From Bondarzewia mesenterica (lineage: Eukaryota > Basidiomycota > Agaricomycetes > Russulales > Bondarzewiaceae), in contig SGPL01000584.1 in assembly GCA_004802705.1 (NCBI GenBank), forward strand, positions 1 through 20,237: DNA of 20,237 bases, read 5' to 3'. Within the stretch, counting starts at the first letter, position 1. Every line of letters starts with the position of its first letter. The position numbers and the translations under genes are program-made. Below, piece after piece: positions 9,927 through 19,678 of the stretch. The notes under the pieces were generated by a model. The model had not been told where the DNA came from and searched no databases. It saw nothing but the letters and a program-made list of their open reading frames with translations.

Positions 9927-12761
9927 ATGCCTTCTCGATCTCCATCGCCTTCGGAGACACGTCCTTTGCTTCAAGAGTCTCTCAACTCCTACGACTCTGT
10001 CCAGCAAGAGCAAGACGATGAGCTTTGCCAGGACGTGCCTCTCACCACTAAAACCTCAAGAGCTGACCTCGTTTGGATCTTGGCGGGGCTCTGGAGCGCC
10101 GTCTTTTTGGGCGCGTTGGATGGTGCAGTCCTTCCGCTCACCCCCCTCCTCTTGTCACCCTGACGTTAGGACGTGCAAGGCACTATCGTGGCTACACTCA
10201 TGGCGCCGATTGGCAGCTACTTCCAAAAATCCAATCAAGCTTCGTACATTGGAACATCGTACCTATTGTCCGTATGTTGCTTTACACCTTTATACGGTGA
10301 GTGGTCACCTCATTCCTCGTCGAGTTCGCATGTTTGCTTACTGCGACCGGCCAGGACGTTTGTCGGATATTCTGGGCCGCAAGGGGGCCATGCTCTTAGC
10401 CTTGACATTATTCGGTACGTAGGTGTCGCGCTATCTTACCTACTCCGGAGTCAATTGTCCGATCACGCAGGCCTGGGTACCATCTGTTGTGGTCTGGCGC
10501 CTTCGATGGAGGCCCTCATCGCTGCTCGTGCAATAGCCGGAATGGGCGGAGGTGGGTCAGTGACATTTCAGATTTTTTTTTTCGTTCCTATCGGTTGTTC
10601 ATCAGTTCTTTTTTTTTTTACAGCGTGATGACGGGTAAAAAAGCTTTTGGTCTTCCGTCGTCAGCTGCTAACTATTTGTCAGTGTCCAGTGTTGCCGTCA
10701 CTGATCTCATACCTTTGTAAGTTCATCGTGTGCGCACCTCAGCATAATCAGTTCTTGATCTATGTTTAGAAAACAACGTGGGTTGTACCAGGGCATGGCG
10801 AATATGTAAGTGCAGCTGACCAGTGTGTTGTTAATCGTGCGTGCTAAACAAGTCTAAAGCTTGTTCGGCCTCGGTGCTGGCATAGGCGGGCCGCTTGGTG
10901 GTTGGTTGAACGACACCTTCGGATGGTGAGTTACTGCCGGACGATGTTGCAAACCACAGTCGAGTCTGAGCTTGTGTTAGGCGTTCCGCTTTTCTCTTCC
11001 AGGTCAGTAATCTGTACTGGTCTGGTCCAGCCAAGGTACTAATAGCATTTTCTCAGATCCCCGTCCTCATATTTTCTTTCGTCCTTGTCGCACTCAAGGT
11101 ATCGATCGAGATGCCATCAGAGGTCAAGCATCAGAGCCTTTATTCCAGAATCAAACGAATGGATTTCTTAGGCTCAGTGACCCTGGTTGGCACCGTAGGC
11201 TCGCTTCTCCTCGGCTTCAGTCTCAAGTCGAGCGAAGACATGCCTTGGTCTCACCCCCTCATTTATGGTCTGTTCATCGCGAGTTCCATCTTTGGAGTTC
11301 TGTTCTTTCTTGTCGAGAGCCGATGGGCTCCTTACCCCGTAATGCCGCTCCATCTGATAATGCAACGTACTCCGTTGGCGGTTTCAGTGGCAAACCTATT
11401 TGGCAGCATGTCCGCATTTTCGATGGTATGTCAACCTTAATTTTGAACCGTCATTAGGCCAGCTAACACGGAGCTTACTATAGATCTATAACGTGCCACT
11501 AGTATGTTTTTTCTGCACATGACCTTGCGGAACTTATACGGAATAGCTCAATAATCTCTTTAGTATTTCACTGCTGTCCGTTTAGCTTCGTCCGCGAATG
11601 CAGGTACGTTGTTTCGAAGTTTCTGATGTCATTTGACTGGATTCTAACGGTCCGTTCGCCTGATACAGGTATGCACCTGCTTCCTCACTCGGTAAGAACA
11701 ACAAGGACGCATTAGCGCTCGAGCGTTTTTTCTGATGACAACCTTTTGCTCCGCGAAGGTCGCATTATCCACGGGAAGTGTGTTCGCCGGCTGGTGAGTT
11801 CGTGGATGATCTTTGGCGATTGAGGTCCGCTTAACCGAAAAACCCAGGATCATGCGCCGTACTGGCAAGCTGTACTCGCTCACACTGGTCTCTGCCGCTA
11901 TGACCGTTATTGCGGCCATCCTGGTTGTTCTATGGAACGATCATTCGTCAGCCTGGCATTTATGGTTGGACATCGTCCCACAAGGCTTTGGTATGGCTAG
12001 TCTGATCACGAGCACATTAATTGTAAGCGCACTTTCACTGTCAGTTTGAGTTTCATCACTGATTGTGGTTTTCATAGGCCATGATTGCCGGAGTCACGAA
12101 AGGAGACATAGCCGTCGCCACCGGTAGTAAGTGCTGAGCGCAGTGGTGGTGGTCCATATGCCTTGATCTGACTTGTGGGATTCATCGATTTACTAGTCAC
12201 GTATCTCTTCCGCACGACCGGACAGGTTCTTGGTGTCAGTCTTAGCGGGGCCATACTCCAAGCCGTTCTAGTCCAGAAATTGCGTGAACGCATTCAGGGC
12301 CCAGACGCGGCTGAGGTGAGTCCGTTCCTCAAATCGCCTCTTGCTTGCAGCTGAGCTCAATCATGCCTTTTTCACAGATCATATCAAGCATCCGGTAATC
12401 CATCTCCTTGCGTTATCCGTGAAATAGGCAAGACTGATTTGTCACCGCATCTAGCCATTCAACAGAATTGATAGCGTCTTTGGAGCCGCCTCTCAAGGAG
12501 GCCGCGATCCGTTCTTATGCCGATGCCCTCCGCGTCGTATTTATATGCCAAGCCGCAGTTAACGTTATTACCTTCTTATGGTGTCTGCCTATTCAAGAAA
12601 ATCCATTACCGTGAGTTCGTTCTTATGTTGCACGCTCACTGACGTATTGACTGGCGTTACCACTTCCCCTTGCGCTCAGGGGAACTCATGAAGAGCAGGA
12701 AGCACAATTTCGTAGGAACCAAGCTAACCAGGACAGAAGGGGATCTGAAACTGAAGCCTGA
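9927..12761 (+). CDS. MFS transporter, DHA2 type, Vba/Fnx-like (vacuolar basic amino acid or drug carrier)
   Basis: Predicted proton-coupled multi-spanning carrier, probably in the vacuolar membrane. Twenty exons (9927-10122, 10180-10296, 10355-10414, 10471-10555, 10624-10634, 10683-10716, 10770-10805, 10860-10925, 10981-11002, 11057-11425, 11484-11501, 11564-11603, 11669-11691, 11759-11793, 11848-12022, 12078-12126, 12197-12315, 12378-12394, 12455-12610, 12680-12761) total 570 codons, in frame. Motifs in order: LDGTIVATLMAPIG in the first membrane span; motif A GRLSDILGRKG; ARAIAGMGGGGV; antiporter-like GLGAGIGGPLGGWLND; a later TTGQVLGVSLSGAIL. Length and order fit the 14-span DHA2 subfamily. 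The N-terminus carries ETRPLL (residues 10-15), matching the acidic dileucine [DE]xxxL[LI] used for AP-3 vacuolar sorting. The C-terminus is hydrophilic and charged. Several exons are tiny (11, 17, 18, 22 and 23 nt). The substrate cannot be read from sequence. Confidence 0.9.
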
Positions 12762-12968
12762 TCGATATGGGGATTTCTTGGATATAATGAATGGACATGG
12801 TTATTTATGGGAACACGGATATAGTCCTGGGGACAGTGAGACCATTATTAGCAGATGTAAATTTAGTACGCCACTGGTTGATAGCATTCTTCCTCGCACC
12901 TCCAACAGCAGTGTAAATGCAAATGAATTGGGATTGAAAAATCAAGGATGCGCGACGAGATGAGTCCA

Positions 12969-13241
12969 CTATTTTGATGAACAGCACAAGTCTGGGTGTT
13001 TTTCCTCTATCCATCTTCTCGGCCGTTTTTCTACAACAGCTGGACGACTGCGCCGCTCTCCTGTCCCGGCTATGAATCCCTTCTCATCTGCGAAGCGCCC
13101 GCGGGCGGGATGCGCGGGGCAGGGGAGGACGTCTGAGGCGGAGACGGTGAGGATGGTGGCGAAAAAGGTGAGACCGAAGAGGGAGGATATAAGCGTGCGA
13201 CGGGTGTGGTTCGTGAAGCGTAGTGTTCTGGACAGTGCCAT
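12969..13241 (-). CDS. Small protein with one predicted membrane segment, unrecognised
   Basis: A 90-aa frame with a good start context (A at -3, G at +4). The N-terminus is basic (MALSRTLRFTNHTRRT), followed by a hydrophobic stretch at about residues 17-36 (LISSLFGLTFFATILTVSA), then VLPCPAHPARGRF and a charged tail with RPRRW. This layout suits a small mitochondrial inner-membrane or assembly-factor type protein, but I cannot name a family. Upstream, a GTATGT donor at 13332 and an acceptor just before the ATG suggest a 90-nt intron in the 5' UTR (13243-13332). It diverges from the mitochondrial ribosomal gene next to it, and its 3' end faces the transporter gene. Confidence 0.6.
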   Translation of the reverse strand: MALSRTLRFTNHTRRTLISSLFGLTFFATILTVSASDVLPCPAHPARGRFADEKGFIAGTGERRSRPAVVEKRPRRWIEEKHPDLCCSSK

Positions 13242-13561
13242 TCTAAGGCTGCGTCGACATACATCAAGTTGTCAATCGATGTTCAACCTCGTACGTTGTT
13301 CGATCAGGATGATGTTAAAGTGAAAAACATACCGAGCAGGCCATGTCCACCAGGATGAACCGTCCCAAGGATGTAAGTGCAGGTGAGATGGAAAGGGGGC
13401 GAATGACGGAGAGGCTTTTAGAGAGCTCGACGGACCCGGACCGCGCCGAATTGACAAGTCGCAAGTGTGATGTGTTTGTTGGTCCTTGTTTACGTGTCGC
13501 ATTTCCATTATCCTCCAAAAAGTCCTTTGCATCCCTTCCCATTCATCTCATCCTCGTCGCC

Positions 13562-13921
13562 ATGCCCAACATCAGGATCCTGCGCGACATAAAGGCCCGC
13601 AAAGGCGTCGCCGACAACGAAATCGCCCGACGCGCGTACCTCTACGTTGCGCGCAACCAGAGCCTGCCGCCCCAGGTGCGCTATCAGGCCCAGCTGCAGC
13701 TGAACGCCTTCGGGCGATATACGCGTCCCACGACCGTCAAGAATCGGTGTACCGAGTCGGGCAGAGGAAGGGGTGTTATGAGCGAATTTGGGTTGTGCAG
13801 AGTGTGTTTTTTGCTTTTCATATGGGAATCTGAGCTCTGACCATGTTGCGTGTGCTAGTTTCAATTCCGACAAAAGGCACTCGCTGGAGAGTTGCCCGGT
13901 GTACATAAGGCTTCGTGGTAG
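13562..13921 (+). CDS. mrp2: Mitochondrial small-subunit ribosomal protein uS14m (Mrp2 type)
   Basis: Component of the mitochondrial ribosome small subunit head. Two exons (13562-13801, 13859-13921) give 100 aa. Family signatures run from start to end: RILRDIKARKG, ARRAYLYVARNQSLPPQVR, the core NRCTESGRGRGVMSEFGLCR, then across the intron FQFRQKALAGELPGVHKASW. This matches the usual uS14m layout, ending in a GxxKxxW-like motif, with no zinc-binding CxxC pairs. The 57-nt intron has a GTGTGT donor and CTAG acceptor and falls just before the conserved FQFR. The frame is open upstream to another ATG at 13343, but family length and start (around 100-115 aa) favour 13562. No clear cleavable presequence is seen, as is common for this protein. 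Confidence 0.93.
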
Positions 13922-14186
13922 TTTGCAAATTGCCAGTCGTGCCAGTCATTAGTGAACATCCTGGGGTACGAACTGTCTATGTTAATGATCAAGACAGAAG
14001 ACTCAATCCTTTCCAATATATCAGGTGATACAATTCATTCATATTAGAACACACTATCGTGGACAGAGTAATCCGTAATCTTAATGGGCCCTTTGAAACG
14101 AAGAGAAAGACACAAGCTGCGAAGAGTCTATGATCATAGCTAAAACTAAACGTGAACCAGGGTGTTGCTCGTACTCCAACGACAGT

Positions 14187-16071
14187 CTACATGGCTTGTG
14201 CCTGCGACTCTGGAGGGGCTAACTCTGATAGACGGAGTTCGGGCTGGCCGCGTTCCCTCCTCCACCTGTTGCAGATGCCCAAGGTGTTTTGTTCAAGAAG
14301 GTAACTGCAGAATGCGATGGTGTTAGCTTATTCATCGAAAACAAACGCATGGTCACGAACCCGTATTGCCTGAGCCACTTCTCGCCGATTTCCCAGTTGC
14401 TGTGGGCCAAGACGTCGTCGCCATGTACAGTTACCGAAAGGGCGTAGTCGTGAATACAATCGACAAGGTTGAAACTACCTGAAAACACAGAGTGAATTCA
14501 AGCTGTCATAGGGAGGTGCAATAGGTACCTCTGAGTAGAATTAGCCGGTCGCGCAGCTCCGGGTGGGGAATCCGGTCAATGACGCTCTCTATTGGTATCG
14601 ATCGAAATTCATCATGCGAGTAGGACAAAGGGATAAGAAAAAGAACAAACCATGAGGCACAGTCCTAGACGCGGAAGATATTATAGCTGCGAGAACTCGC
14701 GATTTCGCTGGAAGAAGCGTACCTTTGCACTAATGTTGGACGAAGTGACGCCGGAAGGCAGTATGAGCTGTTTCTCTTGTAGTTATCCAGATGATACCTA
14801 TGAACATTCGATCAACAAAATTGAATACTCTGAGAATGAGAACGAAGACATACGAAATCAATTTCTGTGCTTCCTCGTTCTTGGGGTCAGGGCCTTCACC
14901 TTCGTCCATTGGCGGCAAGTTCTGCTGCTGCATTCTAGGTTGTTGCACAGAAGCGGAACCGGCGGTGTTTGTGACGAACGACATCGGTTGCATGGAACCC
15001 TCGACATTCATGTTGAGAGGGGCAAGGTAAGGTGGCTGATAGTTGCTTCCAGACGGAGGCACCTGAGAAGACGATGCCCCGTATTGTGGTGAGGCCGGCG
15101 ACGACGGACGGCCAGCGAACATCGGTGAGCCATTGGGACCCCGCATAAGGTCCGATAAAAGGCTATTTTCATGAGACGGCCTTCCAGTAGTGGAATAGAT
15201 GTTGCTGGAAGAAGGGACGGCGTTTAGAGGCATGATGATAGGGAAGGAGTCAGGACGACCGCCCTCATCGCGTTCACCAGGGGCGCGGGGCTTTTTGGCA
15301 GTCGAGGAAAGACCATCGTCTTCAGATGTGCGCTTACGGGTGTTCGGGTTTGCTGCTGTGCCGCGCTGTTTCCGTGATTGGAAGCCCTCCCAAGCAGTAT
15401 CCGTCTCTGACCTGTTGATAAAGCTTTCGAAATCTTGCAAACTCCACCCTAGTTTGGGTAGCAAGCCGCCAGCGCCATCGCCAATGAAGCTACTGAGACT
15501 ACGCAGCAAGTTGCGCAGGACCTGATTTTCGGCCATCAAATCTGGCAAAGAACAAGGATTTTCAACAGTCAAGCATACCATCGCTACTTGAATGAAGAAA
15601 CGCACCTCTGAGGATATTCCTCATCTCGCTGACAGCCTCATCCTTACCACCAGAGAGTATTTCGACTCTGGCTTCGAGGTCGCGTATCTGTCAACAGGCT
15701 TATGAGCGTACCACGCGATACCAAGAGAAACGAGGGCTTACGCGTTGTTGCTTGCGAAGACGAAATTCGCGTTGCGCAATACGATTTTGGTCACGTCGAG
15801 CGGCCTGCGAACTATCAGGGAGGGTCGATGTCAGGAGATGGACGTAAGCACGATCAGGGAGCGAAAGTATTGCACACTTTGGATTTTTCTTTCGCCCAGG
15901 TTTGCCCGAGGACGCATCCTGCGACGTCCCCCGCTCATTCTCCTGAGGTGATCCCAACTCGGATTCCTGGTGCGGCTCTCCCGGTCAGCGACATGCTTGG
16001 TGCAGATGAATCTTCGGCATTACCTCAATTTCGCCCGATACGCTTCGGTCTCGACCGCTCTTACTATCCAT
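14187..16071 (-). CDS. bZIP transcription factor with C-terminal DUF3425-like region
   Basis: Probable nuclear DNA-binding regulator of the fungal Yap/AP-1-like bZIP group. Minus-strand exons 16024-16071, 15878-15966, 15742-15811, 15606-15687, 14854-15541, 14723-14797, 14651-14664, 14529-14588, 14361-14478 and 14187-14304 total 454 codons. The basic region at about residues 39-69 reads GRKKNPNSQAARRDQNRIAQ then REFRLRKQQR, and it is reconstructed across intron 2. The zipper follows (IRDLEARVEIL, with L73, L80, A87, I94). The middle is Ser/Pro-rich and includes TRKRTSEDDG, a possible nuclear signal. The C-terminal part, LPASLRPTLVQ ... IDRIPHPELRDRLILLRG ... WLRQYG ... ICNRWRRERGQPEL, has the spacing and the NRWRRERG ending typical of DUF3425 proteins. 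A 14-nt exon (14651-14664) is needed to keep frame. Start: ATG of MDSKSG, spliced over an in-frame stop in intron 1. Confidence 0.88.
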
Positions 16072-17571
16072 TTGTTTTACAGAGTATGCGAAAAGGGCGA
16101 GTGAATATTCTCAAACGGAAAGAAAAAGCACTGAAGGCAGAGAGCGAAGTCGTCGCTATCGACTGCAGTGATGATGCGGCTCTTGCCGCTCGGCGCCCTC
16201 GACGGTGGTTTCGTCGTAAACACCCATAAACACGAGTTGGACTCGGGCTCTCTTCCGCAATCACCCTCTCTTCCGTTTTCAGCTCGATGCAACCATAGCT
16301 CTCAGCTGGCTCGCAGACGACAAAGTTGAAAAGGAGTCTTGGGATTGGAAGACAATACCATAGCGCAATTATCGCCGCCCTCGTGCCTCAACGCTGAGCG
16401 CTACAGCTCCCACGGTGATGCTGATGCATTGATATGTGACGATTCCGTGCTAGACTGAATATCTGATTGTATGTTGAACCCATGACACATGCATCAAGGC
16501 TTGCAGATCGTTCAAGGGCGTTCAGCATGCGTTTTTCTGACCAACTGTGTTTTTCAATTGTCCAGCAATGCATTTTTCCCAAGCCTATTTTTAAAAGGCT
16601 CTGGCTGTGCCGCCTGTCGGGCAAGGCCTTTTTCCCCGTAAGTACTAAGTTCGTGTCTGTTCCTGTATCCCATTTTACAGGACCGTAGAATGCCATGGAT
16701 GATGAAACTTCTCAGCTAGTCTGGGTTTGTCGATCCGGCGGCTGGTCCTTGAAGTCCATATCTTCTCAGGTGCTATGTATGCCTGGATGCTGGCTGTTGC
16801 TAACTTAACAGCGGTACCCATCCCTATAAATTGTTTAGCGCGGACGAGCCTGGACGAGCTCATCATAGAAGCACACAATTTTTCAGGTTGACACCAATTT
16901 AGAGCTGTGACAGGGATGTTGTGCTGTTCATGTGTAGTTTGTATTCCAGTCTATTTTGCGTTCGAGTCTTGCGCGCATTGTTGCGGCCAGCCTTCCGACG
17001 GACCGTCACGGACGTTGAGTTTCTGCGTTCTTCATCTCATTCAAGCCCCGCGATGTATGATCCAAGAGATCGATAAGAATCGTATTGCAAACCCGTAGTA
17101 CTCTAATGGCTATGCTCCCCAGGCTCCCCCGCTGTCCTGCTTAATCTTTACCAAGCGTGTTCTGGATATGAAATCTACTGATCCTATGATATGTACTTGC
17201 TGGCGCGATAGTAGGACATGTGGAAGGCTGTTCGCAAGTCAGCCGGCTTACTATTCTCCCCTTCCAGCATGATCACTCTTATTCACCTCTCTTCTGGGCT
17301 GGTGCTGAGCGTCTTTACTTTGAAAACTCTAATGAGGGAAGAGATGTGTTGTGGAGATCTCCTATTCGCTTTCACAAAAGAGCCCGGTCAACCCTTTTGA
17401 ACGTGGTCGATTCGGCTCTGTTTCCGGGTGGATCTCTCTGGATATAATTCGCACCATCGGCCGCGGGATTACATGCCGGTTCACAGATACATACTTATAG
17501 GCTGTAGGTTTTCTAGCCCTTGACAACGCTCAGTACTGGCACGTTCATCTACTTTCCGTCTCTCGCTCCCC
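16072..17571. other. Long intergenic region between divergent bZIP and DUF6593-like genes
   Basis: About 1.5 kb with lower GC than the left half. It should hold the promoter and 5' UTR of the bZIP gene and the promoter of the DUF6593-like gene. There is a 102-codon minus-strand frame with a true ATG (16696 to 16388) and short plus-strand frames near 17218-17447, but none shows a domain, conserved motif or convincing intron set. I see no tRNA or other RNA gene. Confidence 0.5.
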
Positions 17572-18327
17572 ATGCCCGCAACCGATATCATCCTCCGTTT
17601 CTCTTATCCCCCACCGGAGACGAACTCTGACATGCGGACATTTAATGTCTACCGAGTGTTCGAGGGATCTACAGATCAAATAGAGCTGTACAAGGTATAG
17701 ATCTCAGGACAGAACTGCTGCTTCGCTCAGAACCATGGCTTCTTACGATCGCATAGTTCTACCATCCAAATACAGGCTTGACAATCGGAGGCACAACATT
17801 CCATCGGAAAAATATGTCGACCATGAAGTGGGAAACGGCAGGAGAGATCGAATGGACGTCGCATACAAATGGCACCGTGCATTTTGGCATCGACGAGGTC
17901 AGTTGACAGTGGGCCTCCGCAAGAGGCTTTGCTGACCACTCTGCATGATGCCCAGGTTCCGATGCGGGATTTGCGAAAGCCAAAGAACACAAATAGCAAG
18001 TGAGCATAAACTTCACCTTCCTCGATATGGTCTAGTAACAGCGCCAAGGTCGCGACGTTTCAAGGCATCTGGCTCGGAGTATAAGTGGAAGATAGCAGAA
18101 ACAAACACCGATTTATTTGTGAGTCTTGCTTAACCAGCCCTTGAAAACCATACGAGGGAGTGAGAACGCCAAAAATACAGTGTGTCGATTCGAAGGGGAA
18201 AACGGTAGCGACATGGACACAGGCAGAGCTGAAATTACTGGTGGACGCGCGAGTGGAATCGATCTTGGATCGTATCGTCGTGACGTGCTTGTTGCACATA
18301 TGGATGCGACAACAAGGGCAATGGTAG
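17572..18327 (+). CDS. DUF6593-like protein, function unknown
   Basis: Five exons (17572-17694, 17757-17897, 17956-17999, 18049-18118, 18181-18327) join in frame to 174 aa; no exon alone gives a long frame, so the gene is easily missed. The pattern matches a family abundant in mushroom-forming fungi: TFNVYRVFEG near the start, GEIEWTS ... VHFGIDE in the middle, RRFKASGSEYKWKI (ending before DLFCVD), and an ending ILDRIVVTCLLHIWMRQQGQ. I recognise the layout as DUF6593-like (compact beta-rich domain), for which no biochemical role is established. Introns are 49-62 nt; the first has an unusual donor GTATAG. The stop lies 45 bp from the stop of the convergent rpb12 gene. Confidence 0.82.
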
Positions 18328-18372
18328 AGGGGTGGGTTGGGTGTGGGAGAGAGGCGGAATAGTAATAATATG

Positions 18373-18721
18373 TCACCGGGCTTCGAATTGTACCACTGTT
18401 GTAATAACGAGGTGTGACAAGTGTTTGTTCGCCGGGGCCTGTATGAGAGACTGGAACAACAGATCAGAAGACAGATACGCACTTCGTTTTGTCCTCTTCT
18501 TGTACATGATGCGGTGCCCGCACTCTCTACACCGAATGGGCTCTCTCGACTTGATCTCGTTCTTCGCCCCGCAGTCTATCCGTGTCTTGTGAGTGCATGG
18601 ATGAACGTCAGAAGACAGTACACACACCAGCACAAAGATACTCCATCTCTTGTCTAGACGGAGGCAGGAAACCTCCTCCTGCCCCGGCACCGTTCGTACT
18701 CTGTGCGTCTTGCTGATTCAT
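18373..18721 (-). CDS. rpb12: DNA-directed RNA polymerase I, II and III subunit Rpb12 (RPABC4)
   Basis: Small zinc-binding subunit shared by all three nuclear RNA polymerases. Three minus-strand exons (18628-18721, 18483-18575, 18373-18395) give 69 aa. The N-terminal 25 residues are Gly-rich and variable, then [20 protein letters not shown] leads into [15 protein letters not shown] and the invariant ending MVQFEAR. The zinc ligands are visible as Cys30, Cys33, Cys47 and Cys50. Length and C-terminus match the family. Introns are 52 nt (18576-18627) and 87 nt (18396-18482); the second splits the Met codon in KRMVQFEAR, which is why the ending is out of frame in the genomic sequence. Confidence 0.95.
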
Positions 18722-18744
18722 GGCGCGAAAGAAAGATGAAAGTG

Positions 18745-18815
18745 TGACGGTGACGATGACTACGTGACATTGTTGTCTTGGCGCGCGACGCGCGCGTCAA
18801 CAGTCTTCAACAGTC
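18745..18815. promoter_or_regulatory. rpb12 promoter: TGACG motifs, 12-bp GC palindrome and 10-bp tandem repeat
   Basis: Within 25-95 bases upstream of the rpb12 ATG are two TGACG copies (18745 and 18751) and TACGTGAC (18761-18768), all CRE/ATF-like half sites. Next comes the perfect palindrome GACGCGCGCGTC (18787-18798), which carries ACGCG on each strand as in MluI cell-cycle boxes, then TCAACAGTC twice at a 10-bp period (18797-18805 and 18807-18815). The motifs are directly visible; binding is inferred. Confidence 0.5.
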
Positions 18816-19084
18816 GAGTTGTTCAGGCATACGCGATGGCTGTGCACAGGCGATGCCTTGAGCAACTAAGGCAAGTACTGGAGAAATTACAACGCGTAAT
18901 TTTGAAGACCGGACGTGTTGTTAAGTGGCCTTTGTTGAGCGCCGCGTCGCAGGAGCGGCTTGCTGGTGGATTTGGAAGATAGAACATTGGTCAGAAAAAG
19001 CACTCTACTAATGCCTCCGTGGGCGTCTCGGACGATGTCGCCTTTCCTGATACTGTTGAGGCACGGATGATTGAAGGGTTCGTC

Positions 19085-19107
19085 GTGCAGGGCGACTCGC
19101 CCTGCAC
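19085..19107. repeat. Perfect 10-bp inverted repeat with 3-nt loop
   Basis: GTGCAGGGCG and CGCCCTGCAC flank the loop ACT. No coding exon or tract of Ts is next to it, so it is not a recognised terminator. It lies in the region between rpb12 and the right-edge gene. Confidence 0.85.
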
Positions 19108-19590
19108 ACATCATTTCTGATCATTCTCCAAGGAGATGCTGGAGTACTGTACGTCGCTGTCCCAGGACGTCAAGTCTGTAGTTCTGAAGTGAGGAGTTGG
19201 AGGACCATCAGCTGTCGCAACCGCAACGGGTGGTGACTCGGGACTAATGGCGGTTGGCAGGATACAGGTTGAGGGTATGTTTTCTATGGGACTGTTCTGT
19301 TGTCAGGGCAGAAATGATGTTTTGCAAGCGCACTTGTAGGAACTGAAGACGGGGTGCGCAAGCCAGTGGCCAGTTAACGAGGAGTCGTTGAAGTAAGTAA
19401 ATGAAATTGATCGCCCGGTGGTGTTGTGGACTATCGCCTTGGCTACGGCGGGCGGAGTCGCTGATGGACAAGACGCTGCGGTGGACCGAACTGAGCCGGA
19501 CACGGAATAGCAACTTGCACGCTTGACGACAGTTATTTATCTCGGCCACAGCCACGCCCTCTATCCTTCGTATCCAAGGGTTCCTAACTT

Positions 19591-19600
19591 TTATATACCC
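19591..19600 (+). promoter_or_regulatory. TATA-like box of the right-edge gene
   Basis: TTATATACCC lies about 85 bases before the ATG at 19678 and is followed by a CT-rich stretch, the usual fungal core-promoter arrangement. The inferred transcription start is somewhere around 19620-19660. Confidence 0.45.
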
Positions 19601-19618
19601 TCCCTCGCCTGCAATCNC

Positions 19619-19678
19619 ATGGTTCGCCCAAGTTGTCGTCTTGCAACTCTCATCCAGCTCAGCGCTGTTGTACCGTGA
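19619..19678 (+). other. Possible upstream ORF overlapping the main start as TGATG
   Basis: An ATG at 19619 opens 19 codons that end in TGA at 19676-19678; the last A of that stop is the A of the next ATG (19678), giving a TGATG overlap. If it lies in the transcript it could act as a reinitiation-type upstream ORF. It may instead lie at or before the transcription start, and an N at 19617 sits right next to its ATG. Confidence 0.3.

Larger units (their letters stand above)
18722..19677. other. Intergenic region between divergent rpb12 and the right-edge gene
   Basis: About 950 bp holding both promoters. Minus-strand frames of 75-103 codons exist (for example 18887-19114 and 19244-19555), but none has a recognisable family signature or a convincing splice pattern. 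Distinct structures are listed separately: a palindrome and short tandem repeat near rpb12, a 10-bp hairpin at 19085, and a TATA-like box at 19591. Confidence 0.5.

Noticed and set aside
16388..16696. Minus-strand 102-codon frame with a true ATG
   Set aside because: No family resemblance and no coding-type composition; kept only as a remark in the intergenic entry.
17218..17447. Overlapping plus-strand frames of 60-75 codons
   Set aside because: Two frames are equally open, neither has a domain or fits the downstream DUF6593-like gene.
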